Shown here: positions 11,883 to 23,105 of the stretch, piece by piece
Layout of the letters: every line of letters starts with the position of its first letter
Numbering within the stretch: position 1 is the stretch's first letter
Assembly: GCF_037975245.1 (NCBI RefSeq)
Contig: NC_092575.1
Span: forward strand, 15,604,310-15,668,309
DNA length: 64,000 nt
Direction: 5' to 3'
Source of the DNA: Apostichopus japonicus
Taxonomy: Eukaryota > Echinodermata > Holothuroidea > Aspidochirotida > Stichopodidae
The notes under the pieces: generated by a model
The model's input: the letters and a program-made list of their open reading frames with translations, nothing else
What the model was told of the DNA's origin: nothing
Databases searched by the model: none
Program-made: the position numbers and the translations under genes

Positions 11883-13186
11883 TGTTACGTTGGAATGCGA
11901 GAGGTCTGGATAATTAATTTTTTAACGAGACACAAGCCTGGGCTCGTTTCCGTAAGGAACACAGACAAATTGTCTAGAGAATTTGAATGAGAACGTAAAC
12001 AATATTGAACAATGGATTTCGAACCAACAACAACAAGTGGTAATTACAAACATATAGAAAATTACTCACAAACTTAACAAGATAGGATACACTTTAAAAC
12101 ACGCTGGTCTCTTCCAACGGCGATATCCCTCAGCGGCCACGACCTTGATGACGACGATTCTCGGTCCGTTGTACCGCGAAATTCACTGGTCCTCGACGAA
12201 GTTTCTCGCGATCACAGAAACAGCAGTCACCTTCTTTCTGGCGATGCTCCAAAATAGAAGACGGACTTCCAGCCACAATAATCGAGTGAAGCACAAGTCG
12301 AACTTCTCGCCGACTAAATATTACCAGAGTCAGTCCAAAATCAGCTTTATAGCTACCAACTCCTGGCGTAACAAACTTCCTCAACGGAGACAGAAATTCT
12401 TCACCTTCTCCGAAATAAAGACTGGAACACTGTAGTTTCACAGCAAAGTCCTCTTCAAACTTCTGAATGGAAGTGTAGAATCAATCTTGGTATCGATATC
12501 TCAATCCCTCAGAAACTACTGGCAGTTGAGCACTGACGATATATAGTAGAATGGTATAATATGTGTCGTCGCTTGTATTCGTTCAGAAACTGAGAAACTC
12601 TCTGATCTGGGCGGGCTTTTATACGATTCGCCATGTCAAGAATCATCTAGATCTTTCTCGATACACCTGAGTAACAATGCGACCCGGTTTCTACGTTTCG
12701 CGGAAGTCCTTTGCACATCTCGCGAACATTTCAGAGAATCCACGAAGATGTGCACAGCTTACACGCGATCTCACGTAAACCGATGTTAACCCGAGACCAG
12801 CGCGTCATCATAAAGAATATACCAGAACAATCGTGTATTGCTCATTACATAAATAACATCCTGACGTTAACCCGACCTAATTTCTCAAATATTGATTGTC
12901 ACGTAGGCCATTTTTCAAATACTTTCTATATAATAACATTAGGTTCCTCACTAGCAGTAACTAGCGTTAGGCTACAATGGGCCCTCGTAACAATTGGAAA
13001 AAAAAAATAGAAGCAGCGACAGTCGGAACTACCGCGGCAGTATGCATTGTGACAGAAAGCTCGGTGCAAACATTTGAAGGAAGAATTAAAGGCACTCCGA
13101 GCACTACTGGCTGAGAAGGAACAACTTCTTTCAAAAAAAAACGAAAACGAAGTTCTCTGTGCCACTGGATTGATCGGTACGTAACA
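11883..13186 (-). mobile_element. candidate solo LTR (Ty3/gypsy-like ends)
   Basis: The ends are an 8-bp inverted pair, TGTTACGT and ACGTAACA, giving the 5'-TG...CA-3' form of retroviral-type LTRs. The minus strand carries a TATA box (GTATAAAA, about 12616-12623) in the middle, and GC content differs from the flanks. There is no gag/pol frame and no second LTR, so it would be a solo LTR of about 1.3 kb. Adjacent 4-5 bp flanks do not match (ATTG against CTAG), so target duplication is not supported. An open frame at 12130-12441 lies downstream of the TATA box and has no recognised domain. Confidence 0.45.
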
Positions 13187-13493
13187 CTAGGCCAAGACTT
13201 ATCAATGTAATTTTTCAATCACTAAAAGTCACCGTTATATAAACCCTAGACCTTTACATGCATTCGTTCCTTTAAAAACGATAAAGTAAAAGAGTTAAAA
13301 TATGCCAGTGAGACAAATAATACAATAACCTCCTTTTAGATATCTGTAAAATGTTTCATGCACAATTTGCCAGGGTATACTGTTATTGATACATTCACGT
13401 TCTAACCTTGTGATGGTGAACGTCACCCAACCACGTACCCCCTACCTCCCCCCAACCCATAAACAAATGTGCTTTGTAAACCGTTGAAACATA

Positions 13494-13792
13494 CAGTGGC
13501 GTAGGAAGGTACATTTGAGTGGGGGGGTGAAGACTGATGGCCGCCCCGGGGAAGGGGTCTAAGGGAAGTTTTTCCAGGTGGCCTCAGATGCAATTTGGTA
13601 CAATAAAGCACATTTCACCACTCACTCCATTTTGTAAACTTAATTTTGTATTTTCACCTGGCCCTAGATGCAATTTGGTGCTCCAAATGAGATTTTTTTT
13701 CTCATTTGGAAAGGAAAAAGGGGTTTTCTGACTTGCGAAGCGGAGGGGGGGGGATGATACTTCCGCCCCTCCACATTTTTCACTGGGGGGCT
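13494..13792 (+). mobile_element. hAT-like MITE (CAGTGGCGTAGGAAGG family)
   Basis: Begins CAGTGGCGTAGGAAGG and contains two ATGCAATTTGGT blocks, the inverted pair around TTTTTTTCTCATTTGG and a C/G-rich end TTTTTCACTGGGGGGCTG. The same element occurs inverted at 36029-36345 and 39103-39467. The copy at 39103 shows an 8-bp target duplication, which supports a hAT-type origin. Confidence 0.65.
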
Positions 13793-16404
13793 GGAGATAT
13801 TGAGAGTTGGAGCTAGTATATTTTTCAACAAAAGTAAACTATGCCAACTGATCTTTATACATATCTAATTCATATATTATTCTTGTGTCTTTGTTTACAG
13901 AAACTTCGGTGTAGATTGAGCGCAGTGAAGAACATAGACAGGTCAGAGGAGAGAAAAGACAGACTGTACAGTGATGTCAACTGATTATATGTCATCCGAG
14001 GAATCTGACATGGAGAGCGAACGAGCTAGGGTACCGTAGTGCAGGAGTTCACTTGGAAGTCGGAAAGACTGAACAAAATTAGGCTGGACTCATTCTATAA
14101 GGACGTTCTCCTTAGCGAAAAGTCCAGAAAAAAAGGATACCCGCCGTTAGGAAAGGAGACGTATCTTTAAAATGCGTATAGACTGACGCCCCAACTTGGG
14201 CTGTTAATTAGGCTGAACAATAATAATGAAGGTATGACCCCCCCCCCCCCCCTCCAAATGGTGAAAATGGTCATTGTTTGATGTGCCGGATTAAGCTTGT
14301 GAGAGGCCCGTGGCAAACAGTTTATTGGAGCCCCCATAGAGATACATTGGTACCGGATAACGCCGGATGTATAGCTCACAAAAGACACCTATTTGCCCAC
14401 AGTGGTTATGATACGTTCATTAAAAGATCACATAAAAACAGTCATGGATCAACAGTGTAAAGACTGCATATCGAAGTCCATTTCGTTTAACTTCTTTGAA
14501 CTTTTTGTACCATATACAACGTAGAATAATGTAACGTTATAACAATATTTCTTTGAATTTTTTACCCAACGTTTAAACTCGTGCCCCTGTTGCACGTGGA
14601 TAATCCTGTCCTGAGCGTTTGTTGATTAATGAGGCACCAGGAACAAACAGCAAACGCCGTTGTTTCGGATACAAACAAGTTACAGTTGACGATTTTGTAT
14701 AACAAAGAAGGGTTTTCTCTAATTTAACATTTGGTGTAATTTAATTACATGATACCTTTAAAACGAAATCCTGTCTGAGATAAATGCAACAAGGAAGAAA
14801 GAATATGCCCATAATAATAGATGTCAGATTAATTATTATTTTCTTGTAAGTCTTTTGCTTTAATGGAAGCCTTTTTTAAATTTCCCTTCACAGCTGATAT
14901 ATTCCATCAAGGGATTAAATGAAAAGGATTAAGTTATCCTTAAAATATTTTCAGGAAACAAAAGCCAAGAAAAAGCATGATTCTATTAATTGTTAATGAA
15001 TCATTTAGTAAATCATATTTTAAAATAAGACATAGAGCATAGGCCTAATAACTTGTCATCGAAATGTTGTTGTACTTGTACGATTGTCTTTCATTATTCA
15101 TGCATGGTTAATTCCAGACTTTCAGGGTAAAGAATTTAGAGATCTTGTTTGGGCTATCATTGAATTTTATATCAAAATATATGTTAATTACAATAAAACT
15201 TAAAGCAGCAACAAAATATTAAGCGTGCTACGAAATGAGGCAGGAAGTGATGTTCTGTGTCAAGTTCGTTCCACATAAAAGAGGCTGCTACCGTTTCCGG
15301 GCCTGGGTGGGGGGGGGGGGGTCGAGGGGCCGATAACCATCATGGAAGAAGTGCCTAGGCGTTTATATCATCTGAGGATAAACACACCGAATTTTTAACA
15401 TAAATTTGTTTGGTTCAATTTAACTGCTGATATGTTAAGTTACTTCAAGTGGGTAGCTGGTTTTCAGAGGTTTTTATTTGCAAACTAGTAACTAAAAATA
15501 TAAACATTCCATATTTACTTGTTTTTTCCTTCTTTCACCTGGCATTAAAATCGTTGCATGTGTACATAATTGCCACAATGTAAGTAAAGTAATATTTGGG
15601 CATCAATATACATTCTCCGGACAATAATGTATGTTTTGAAATTTGAAAAGGAATATGGCTTCTCGAGGTTTAAACTTTGTATTCAAAAAGCTAAATATTC
15701 AACACCATAATGTAAAGCAATATTGAGTTGCACTTAGATGTATTTACACATCAGAAGTGGTCTTTCGTTCATTTACATAGTTTTTGTATAAGTGTAAATA
15801 TAACAAATAAACGTTTACGATGCGATGTGAAGTGCAAATATATAAATAAAAAAGTAGAAAATCAAACGTGTGTGATTTTATGTTTATTATTTTTAATTTT
15901 CTTTAAATCAAATGTAATATTTGATAGAGGTGGTGAGTGTATTTCTCAGCCTAATCAACCCGATTAAGACTCCCTAAACGTGGCGAATAAGCCCAGCCCC
16001 TGTATTGGTCGTAAGTAATGTGTTTACGATGACCACGTTTCTCCGTATATATTGGTGTAATCATGGCGTTTACGATGATCAATGCGAGAAGTTTACTGCT
16101 GGATTCAAACGTAAACTCCAGATTAACGGTCATGTTTAAGGTAGCGAATCTGTTGTAATTGTGACCGGAAACGTAAAGATTACCCTTCCCTGAAATCGCA
16201 CGATATTTGGATGACACTTGGCGTTTACGGTCACCGCGTACTCGGTAAATAAGTCATCGCGAACGCGGAAAACTCACGCGTTTAAGTTGGGTCGATAGCT
16301 AACCTTAATCACTAGTTCAGGAATGGAAACGTAACGGAAACAGGCATGGAACTCGGAATTTACGTCGCAATTACAGACCGAAAACGGCGTGTTTTTTGCC
16401 CCGT
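13793..16404. other. no gene recognised
   Basis: Poly-C and poly-G runs occur at about 14237 and 15308. No exon could be supported. The last 450 bases (15960-16404) are unusually CpG-rich and carry repeated GTTTACG motifs; see the separate entry. Confidence 0.45.
15990..16345. other. cluster of CGTTTACG/CGTAAAC motifs
   Basis: At least six GTTTACG or CGTAAA/CGTAAC motifs in both orientations lie within about 350 bases, for example near 16022, 16068, 16110, 16170, 16223 and 16330. CpG is dense compared with the surroundings. The cluster ends just before the segmental duplication boundary at about 16405. It could be a regulatory cluster or an eroded tandem repeat; function is unknown. Confidence 0.4.
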
Positions 16405-17632
16405 GGAGGCGTGTATGAGAAAAATATGAAACTATTCTGGCGGTATTGATATTAAAACAATAGTGTGCAGTGCAACGTTTTGGGGTTTTAGTCAACCATG
16501 TTGTATTTAAATCATCTTGGTAGAAATTTGTGAAGTACCTATGAAATAATAATATCAATTGAAAGTCACCTTAATTATGAAAATGGGGTAAGTTGACATA
16601 GGAATGAAAAGATATCGGGATGGAAATAATGAACTTTTTACTTCATAAGTTAAAAAGTCTAGTCGTTATTGATTGTCACTATATCTAACCCTTAGTATCT
16701 TAGCTCACTTCACTTTTAGCGATTGATATATCTTTTCATAGTTCTTTACAGATGACAAATAGTAAAATTTCATGGTAATAAATACTTGAATCAAGATTCT
16801 CTTTTGTTTAAAATGTGAAAATGATATCGAAAAGCTGGTCAAAAATATTTCTGTCTGTAGTGGGATTTGCTATTTTAATAGCTTTCGAAATATTAGGTGA
16901 ATAGAATAACACAAAAAATATTAGGACTACGTGTATATTACACATATGTTATATACTGAAAAGAACATACACAGCAGAACCTTACGTGTCTTTAAACTGA
17001 AATAGCAACCAAACACGCATTTTCATCCTTACATGCCATGTTTTACATGCTTAATTAGTCTTGCCCTTTGACTTTTGTACGACAAGTATATGCAACAACA
17101 TTTAACTAAACCAACCAGTAGAATATCTTTGTCTTCCAATAACTATGAATGAATGGAGGTATGGATGGAAGAAGGATTTTTAGGGTTCCCATTGTTTCAA
17201 AACACAAAACGTTAATGACTCCGAGCTTTTACACAAATGAAACACTTGTGAAGATGTTGTTTTAACACTACTCAGCAATCGCTATGAGAAATTCATGAGT
17301 GGACTTAACAAAACCACAGGATAATTATATACATCAATTATTTAATTTTCATTCCAATTGGCAAGCAGAAAAGTATATTACGGTAGGTAATTTTGGAACA
17401 GCGTTCGTTAGTTTTAATGTCCGTTAACCTTAACCAACCACGTGTCTAATTAAGGTAATATATAGTTCTTTCCAAAGAGAACGGAATCGTTAGTCGGTTA
17501 AGTAGAAAGTAAAATTGAAAAAAAAAAATAATTGGGAATAGGAAAAAAATAAGGTGTTACTTTATTTTGATTAATATAGCCTACGGTGTGTATTAAGTCG
17601 ATATAGAGTTGTTACAAACTAGAGGCACAATG

Positions 17633-17636
<4 letters not shown>

Positions 17637-17685
<49 letters not shown>
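17637..17685. repeat. (TA)n microsatellite in MMP intron 1
   Basis: TA run directly downstream of exon 1 on the minus strand. The equivalent tract at 45217-45266 is where the Penelope-like insertion sits in gene A. Confidence 0.95.
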
Positions 17686-17730
17686 ATACTGTTTCAATAC
17701 GTATGTTATACAAATATAGTAACTACATAC

Positions 17731-17859
17731 CAGTCCATTTTGGAGATTCTGCGGAGATCCAACAATTTCTTGAATCGTTTTCCCCTGAGTCCCTCTACAA
17801 ACAGCAGACATCGAGACAATTACAGAGAGGAGCAGATAAGACAATCTATCCACCGCCAT
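17731..17859 (-). CDS. orphan MMP exon 1 (signal peptide), no downstream exons in window
   Basis: Identical in structure to exon 1 of gene B (57450-57578). The ATG has a good Kozak context (ATCATGG), there are 43 codons with a hydrophobic signal peptide (SYLLLSVIVSMSAV), and the strong donor GTATGT follows in phase 0. The promoter upstream is also intact. No exon 2-7 sequence lies to its left within 17.7 kb, because the duplication breakpoint at about 16405 falls where exon 2 should follow. It may be a dead remnant, the first exon of a gene with a very long intron running out of the window, or an assembly effect. Confidence 0.75.
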
Positions 17860-18055
17860 GATGGTGTCTCTTCCAGTTGTTTGCAGTTCAATTCGTTCTG
17901 AAGTATATATTTCACAGCGCGGTACGTCTGGAACCTTAACTGTCAAAGTACCTTAATGAATTCTTTCCCGTTTGTTTGAAACCAATCTAACAGCACTTTA
18001 TTAGTAAGCTTTTGCCAGATAGTAATGTTTTGCTCGACTCCGGGTGATTCTTTCT

Positions 18056-18128
18056 GATCGGGTTCAGAGCGGCGTAGGGTTTATTTATACTCTTTTGCGT
18101 CTGTCTGCGGTCAACCACGCAGTATTGG
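18056..18128 (-). promoter_or_regulatory. core promoter of orphan MMP exon 1
   Basis: On the minus strand a CCAAT box (18124-18128) and a TATA box TATAAATA (18082-18089) are followed about 33 bases later by a TCAG initiator-like site near 18056. This gives a 5' UTR of roughly 200 bases before the ATG at 17859. Between CCAAT and TATA lie two inverted RUNX-type motifs (TGCGGTCAACCACGCA, 18106-18121). The same block stands before gene B. Confidence 0.6.
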
Positions 18129-18838
18129 ACTTCTTCAGTATTTGACATACTGCGGAAACTAGGAGGCTATTAGCTGCGTACCTAGAATCTCCCTCCCATA
18201 CGAAGCATGACTGTATAAGGCCAATGGTTTATTTGTTCATGCGTCATTACCTCGCTATATGCGCATGCTTTTCATGGACACGAACATTTCCGTTCATACG
18301 TTCTCTGAAAACAAACCTCATGTTTTTTGTTTTCTGTAAGTCTAAATGATTAGATCATGATTATTTATATTAATATTAAATCCACTGATAAAAGTATTTA
18401 GTTTTCTGGGGCTTATTCTAATGCATGTTTAGTTTGTATAAACACCACGATACACACAGAGAAAACACAGTAACTGCAGATCTTAAAGTTTTGTACCAAA
18501 GTAAAAAACTGGATTGTGCTATAAATCGGTATTTAGGATAACATTAAGAACTGAGGAATGTTCAATTCCAACAACTCCAGTTAACACATATCCTCAATTC
18601 TTACTGTATCCCTTATAGACCATGCTATCGATTTATCAAATATTTACTGTGGTACAGAACTTTAAGATTTACAGTAGTTACTACGGTAATCTCTGTTTAA
18701 ATCGGTTGTCATATGTGTGCAGGGATGTTTATTTTCATTCTAGTTAGTGGTATATGTTACTTCAGACACTTTGTTTCACATATAGTAAAAACGAGGAGAG
18801 GAAAGAGATGCTGGCGAAGAGTTGATAATAAGTTTAGG

Positions 18839-18840
<2 letters not shown>

Positions 18841-18880
<40 letters not shown>
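18841..18880. repeat. (TA)n microsatellite
   Basis: TA run in the 5' flank of the orphan exon. It is longer in the second copy at 58560-58612. Confidence 0.95.
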
Positions 18881-18883
<3 letters not shown>

Positions 18884-20232
18884 ATTTTACTATGTTTCTA
18901 TTGTTACTTCAGTGCCGAATTCTTACCATAGTTCAGTTATGGCACATTGTTATGTACTAACAACCATTTCATTCACAATTGAATGGGTACAAGTTAGTAT
19001 CGTGGACATGTGTAATTACCTTTAAATTGATGTTCAAATGTGAAACAAAACCCTAAAACAATTCTTATTAGATACTTAATTTTAAAGGTTGAAAAGTACT
19101 GTATTCAATATATACAAACTACAAATCATCCTTGTTTATTCGGCAACAATTCTTGATACTATAGATGGACACTACAAATTGATTTGCTGAGAGAATATGA
19201 GTGTTTGTCTTTTGCCCGAATTATGTTTCTGTGTTCGATTTTAACATAAGATTTGGAAATATTCAGTACTTTTCACAAAACGTGGTTACGTTATATCAAT
19301 CAATATTTGCAAATTTGCCAGTAGATGACGTTTAACTTATTAACTGAGAACGTTTATGCAAGCTGGCATATTTGATGGAACATTCAGCCAAGAATCCGAG
19401 AAAAAGTTAAAATTACCTTCAACTTCAGTTTGTCATTTAGGTGTACATGATTGTACTTGAAAAGCTTGGTCAAAGAAATAAAGTTACCAAAACGAAAATT
19501 AGATTTATTAAATGTAAGGGATGGAACGTGCAAATTTTATATTGCTAACCCGTAATTGGAATATTTATGAAGTTGACTTGCGCCACCAGTTGGAAATGGA
19601 AAATGTAAGTTCCAGCTTCATTCATTTGTCAATTATTTTGTCTTCTGTTTCGTCTTTAAGTAATAAATAATTAATAATGATCATATACCAACTCTTTATA
19701 GCGCCCATGGTACAAAAAAATAAGACCAAATAAACCGACACTGCAACCATTCCACCTCCCTTGGGAAGGAGAGTGGAGTATATATTATAGGGCAATAGCA
19801 ATCGATTCCCGGCATAATTGATATTTATTGCCCTTTTATACTTAGGAAGTAGTATATCAAGCTTAAATTCTCTTTTCTCCTAAAGACAAAGGAAATAATG
19901 AGGAAATAAACAGAAAACAAGCCTACTCTTGATATTGAGAATAATGGATGAAGTTAGGCTATACTAATAATTCGACTCCACACTACATCAACGCACTGTA
20001 AACATTAGTTAGTCACGAATGGCAAAAATCTAGTCACAGTGACTAGAGTTAGCTAGTCATTACCAATTCGTTAGTTGCAGACCAATTTGCATGGTCGTTC
20101 GACTAACATAAATTAGTCACATAAATTTGTATGAAATTTTTTGACACTCACTAAGCATGTCATGTATGTAAGCGTGACGAGAATGTTCTAGTCTTCTGTT
20201 TGTTTACTTTCTATAACCTTCAGCTTTGACCA

Positions 20233-20480
20233 ATGACGTCATTATTTTTATCCAATCATCGTACCGTAGAATACCGTGTGCTCAGCTGATCAGAGATCAA
20301 AAATTCAGACGACGGCCGGCGATTACATATATACTGTATGCACGTACGTGGTACGTTGTACTTGCGGCCATTGCCTAACTGCAGAAAGAACAGGGCTATC
20401 AATAAAATGAGAAGATTCTTAATCATTTAGCAAACTGTCAGAAGCAGTTTCAAAATGTCGTCAGTTACGTAAGTTCAATC
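20233..20480 (+). promoter_or_regulatory. possible promoter and first exon inside the palindrome arm
   Basis: A consensus CRE (TGACGTCA) is followed about 220 bases later by ATGTCGTCAGTTAC and then the strong splice donor GTAAGT. The same arrangement is kept in the copy at 59.9-60.2 kb. In the right arm the start is altered. No second exon in a compatible frame was found, so this is only a candidate. Confidence 0.2.
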
Positions 20481-22876
20481 ACAACTGAAATTCTAATAAA
20501 TAATAATTGACACAATTGACATAATGTTCAAGGAAGGTTTGAATATCGGCGATATGTTTGGCTGGAAAGTATAGTAAAATTATAACGGTAGGCCTTAGTA
20601 AGCTAAACTGTTGCTAACGCTAGGACGAAGCTAGGCTAGGAGCTTAGTCTTCCTAGTGTAGCCCACATGCGCTCGTAGATGAATAGTACAATAGGCTCTA
20701 GTAGTAGCAGCAGTAATACACACTTATATGACATATTTTATATAAATGTGTATTATTAGCTAGTACACTAGGCCTATATTCTATAATGTTACGAGCGCCT
20801 GTGGTGTACTAGGCTAGCCTACGTCAAGTTTCTAGACACCACTTCGTCGACCACCAACCCGGTCTGCATTTCGTGCACTCTGAACTGAAGATCTTCGGAG
20901 TGGGACTTACCCTCTGCTCTTGTAGGCTTAAATACATGGTACTCATATATTAGGTTATTTTTGCTAAAGTTGGAAGTACCTTGTGTTAAACTAAGGACAA
21001 AAACTCTGTTTCAATGCATGAAATACCCATAATGTTGTTAGCTTAGGCCTAGGCCTCAGGTTCATAATCATAGTGGCCGTAAGTGGCGCTATGTTAGTAA
21101 CCTACTTCCTAGACCAAGTCTACACCAGCTGTAGCACAATGTTGTAGGGTTCTGTATCCTAAGTGGAGTGGCTGCTGAGTGCTAATACCCTGGACAGAGA
21201 ATGTTTTGAGTCTTATTTAGCAAATAATCCACAATGGTATGCATTTTCTGCTCCTGCATATGTGCATCAAGGGGTTTTGAGCCTACTCAGCCTATCATAA
21301 ATTTTCTGTTGTTTGTCAATTTTCAGAGAAAGGTAATGTGCCAAGTCCTCAGCATTCACAGCCATATACTTTGAATGATTGTTGTATCAATGGACTCAAC
21401 TGGTTAGATGAGGTAACAACAAATTCCAAACAACTCTGACAGCAGAAATAGATATCCTGATACAGCATGGGAGATCTACTGTAGTAACTATAGGAACCAG
21501 TGCTTGCCATCCATGGAGAATAAGGTAATTTGGCATTGTTGTTCTTTGACAAGCAACAAATTTGAATGTTTTATCAAAAATTATGCCCCCTATCTACCTC
21601 TTGTCCCCAATACCTGTCTTTAATATATTGTAACAACCTATGCATGAACCTTTAAATGGACTGATTATGTTATTGAGGTGAACTGTGTATCTAGATAGCA
21701 TTCCAGTAAGCTTTCCTGTAGACTACTGTACATACTTTTACAGTTAGGCTGTGTTTTACAAATCCCAATGATCCAGTTTTGGTAAAGAACCCCTTCAAGT
21801 TAATTCTCTTATTCTAAGTAACTTAAGAGTTGCACTGGAGTGACAGGCAATATCAGTTTAACATGTTCCAAACAGTTTAGGAATACATTGGGGTATGTCC
21901 TGTAGGTCAGTTTGGGAGGAATCAGCTGAGCTAAACAAAAGTAGTTTTCATCACATTTCAGAGCCAGAGACGAAACAGCCCTCCCCGCTGACCCTTCTCT
22001 AGATGATGTTTCTGCAGGTATGGCAAGCCAGACCAAGTGGACTGTGACCCAGATACCAATAAAACCTGCAAGAATTCATAAATGCATCCAACTTGGTCAA
22101 GCTTATCAAAATTGGTGACTGTAAATGTTGTTGCAGATGTAGACCTGGTTACTGCTTACACAGTATTGCTCATATCATGTGTATTTACACACTGCACAAT
22201 GCATACTGAAATCTCTGAAAAGACATCTTTATGGACCAAAAATGATAATTGCATAGAATTCTGTTGTGGTTTATAATGTGACGACTATAAAAAGTATCAA
22301 TTTGGTATGAACAAATTTATCTCTCAATTAAGGGGGCATACTCCTATTAGAGTCTATATCCATCCCCTCAATTGTTCTTCTTCAGGTAAGTGCCAACAAG
22401 CAGCGGAGAACATCTTTTTTGACCTGTTATCAATCATAATCTAGTTTTTTGTGGCTTGCATGTTGGAGAACATGAATGGAAGTACATGTGGTGAGAAAAT
22501 TGGGTCAATTGAGGCAGTTTTAGACCCCTTTAGGCTTCCCAGGAGTAGCGTAGGAAAACTGTTTACCACTGAGTGAAGAGGCTTGTTTACAAGTGACGAA
22601 AACTTCTGGCTCGAATAGCAAAATATCTACATGGTCATGATACAGAAAATTGTTAGTGCCATGAAAGGCCAACTTGTCAGCTATCCGGTGATAGGTAGCA
22701 TTGAGCTAGTGAAAACTTCTATCTAGACTTAGAGACCACATCACTTTTGTGATTTAGTGTGTAAGTCAATGGGGCTTTTAATGGGTGTATGCTACTTTAA
22801 ATATAAGGAACAATCTGTGATATACAGTGCGCATTATGCAATCAGTGAAATAACCACAGTACGTAAAGACATACAG

Positions 22877-23105
22877 AAGTTGTGGCGGAATGGTTAGGGC
22901 ACTGAACACAGGATTCCATGATCGTGGGTTCATGTACCAACCTGGTCGATACGTATGTATCTTTAATGAAGACACTTAATCTCAATTGCCTCTCTTCACC
23001 TAGGTGTATAGGGTACCCTGGGAGGTAATTAAAGATATAGCATTTGCACCGCTTTATGGCTGCAATGATATGGGATGTCCCCTGGGGAACATGTAGATGT
23101 AGCTA
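22877..23105 (+). repeat. tRNA-derived SINE inside the left arm
   Basis: Head GTGGCGGAATGGTTAGGGCA (A-box-like) with a decayed B box near GGGTTCATGTACC, then a body containing TAGGTGTATAGGGTACCC and a GCACCGCTTTATGGCTGC block. It is present at the same place in all palindrome arms, so it inserted before the arms were duplicated. Confidence 0.6.

Larger units (their letters stand above)
16405..19993. repeat. segmental duplication, unit 1 (MMP intron 1, exon 1 and 5' flank)
   Basis: From GGAGGCGTGTATGAG onward this matches 56055-59723 almost base for base, and up to about 17636 it also matches 44000-45216. It carries part of MMP intron 1, exon 1, the promoter and the 5' flank. To the left of 16405 the sequence is unrelated to the corresponding places at 44000 and 56055, so this is a duplication breakpoint inside intron 1. 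In gene B exon 2 lies only about 210 bases past this point; here it is absent. Confidence 0.9.

Noticed and set aside
12130-12441. 103-residue minus-strand frame as a gene
   Set aside because: It lies inside the candidate LTR, downstream of its TATA box, and has no domain I recognise.
13040-13175. Possible coiled-coil exon (HLKEELKALRALLAEKEQLL) with a GTACGT donor
   Set aside because: An open frame of about 45 codons between a stop and a GTACGT, with no partner exon found. It overlaps the end of the candidate LTR, so it is too weak to list as a gene.
16274-16558. Open frame MILLFHRYF... (also 43965-44153)
   Set aside because: It lies within MMP intron 1 and changes across the duplication breakpoint; no splice or domain evidence.
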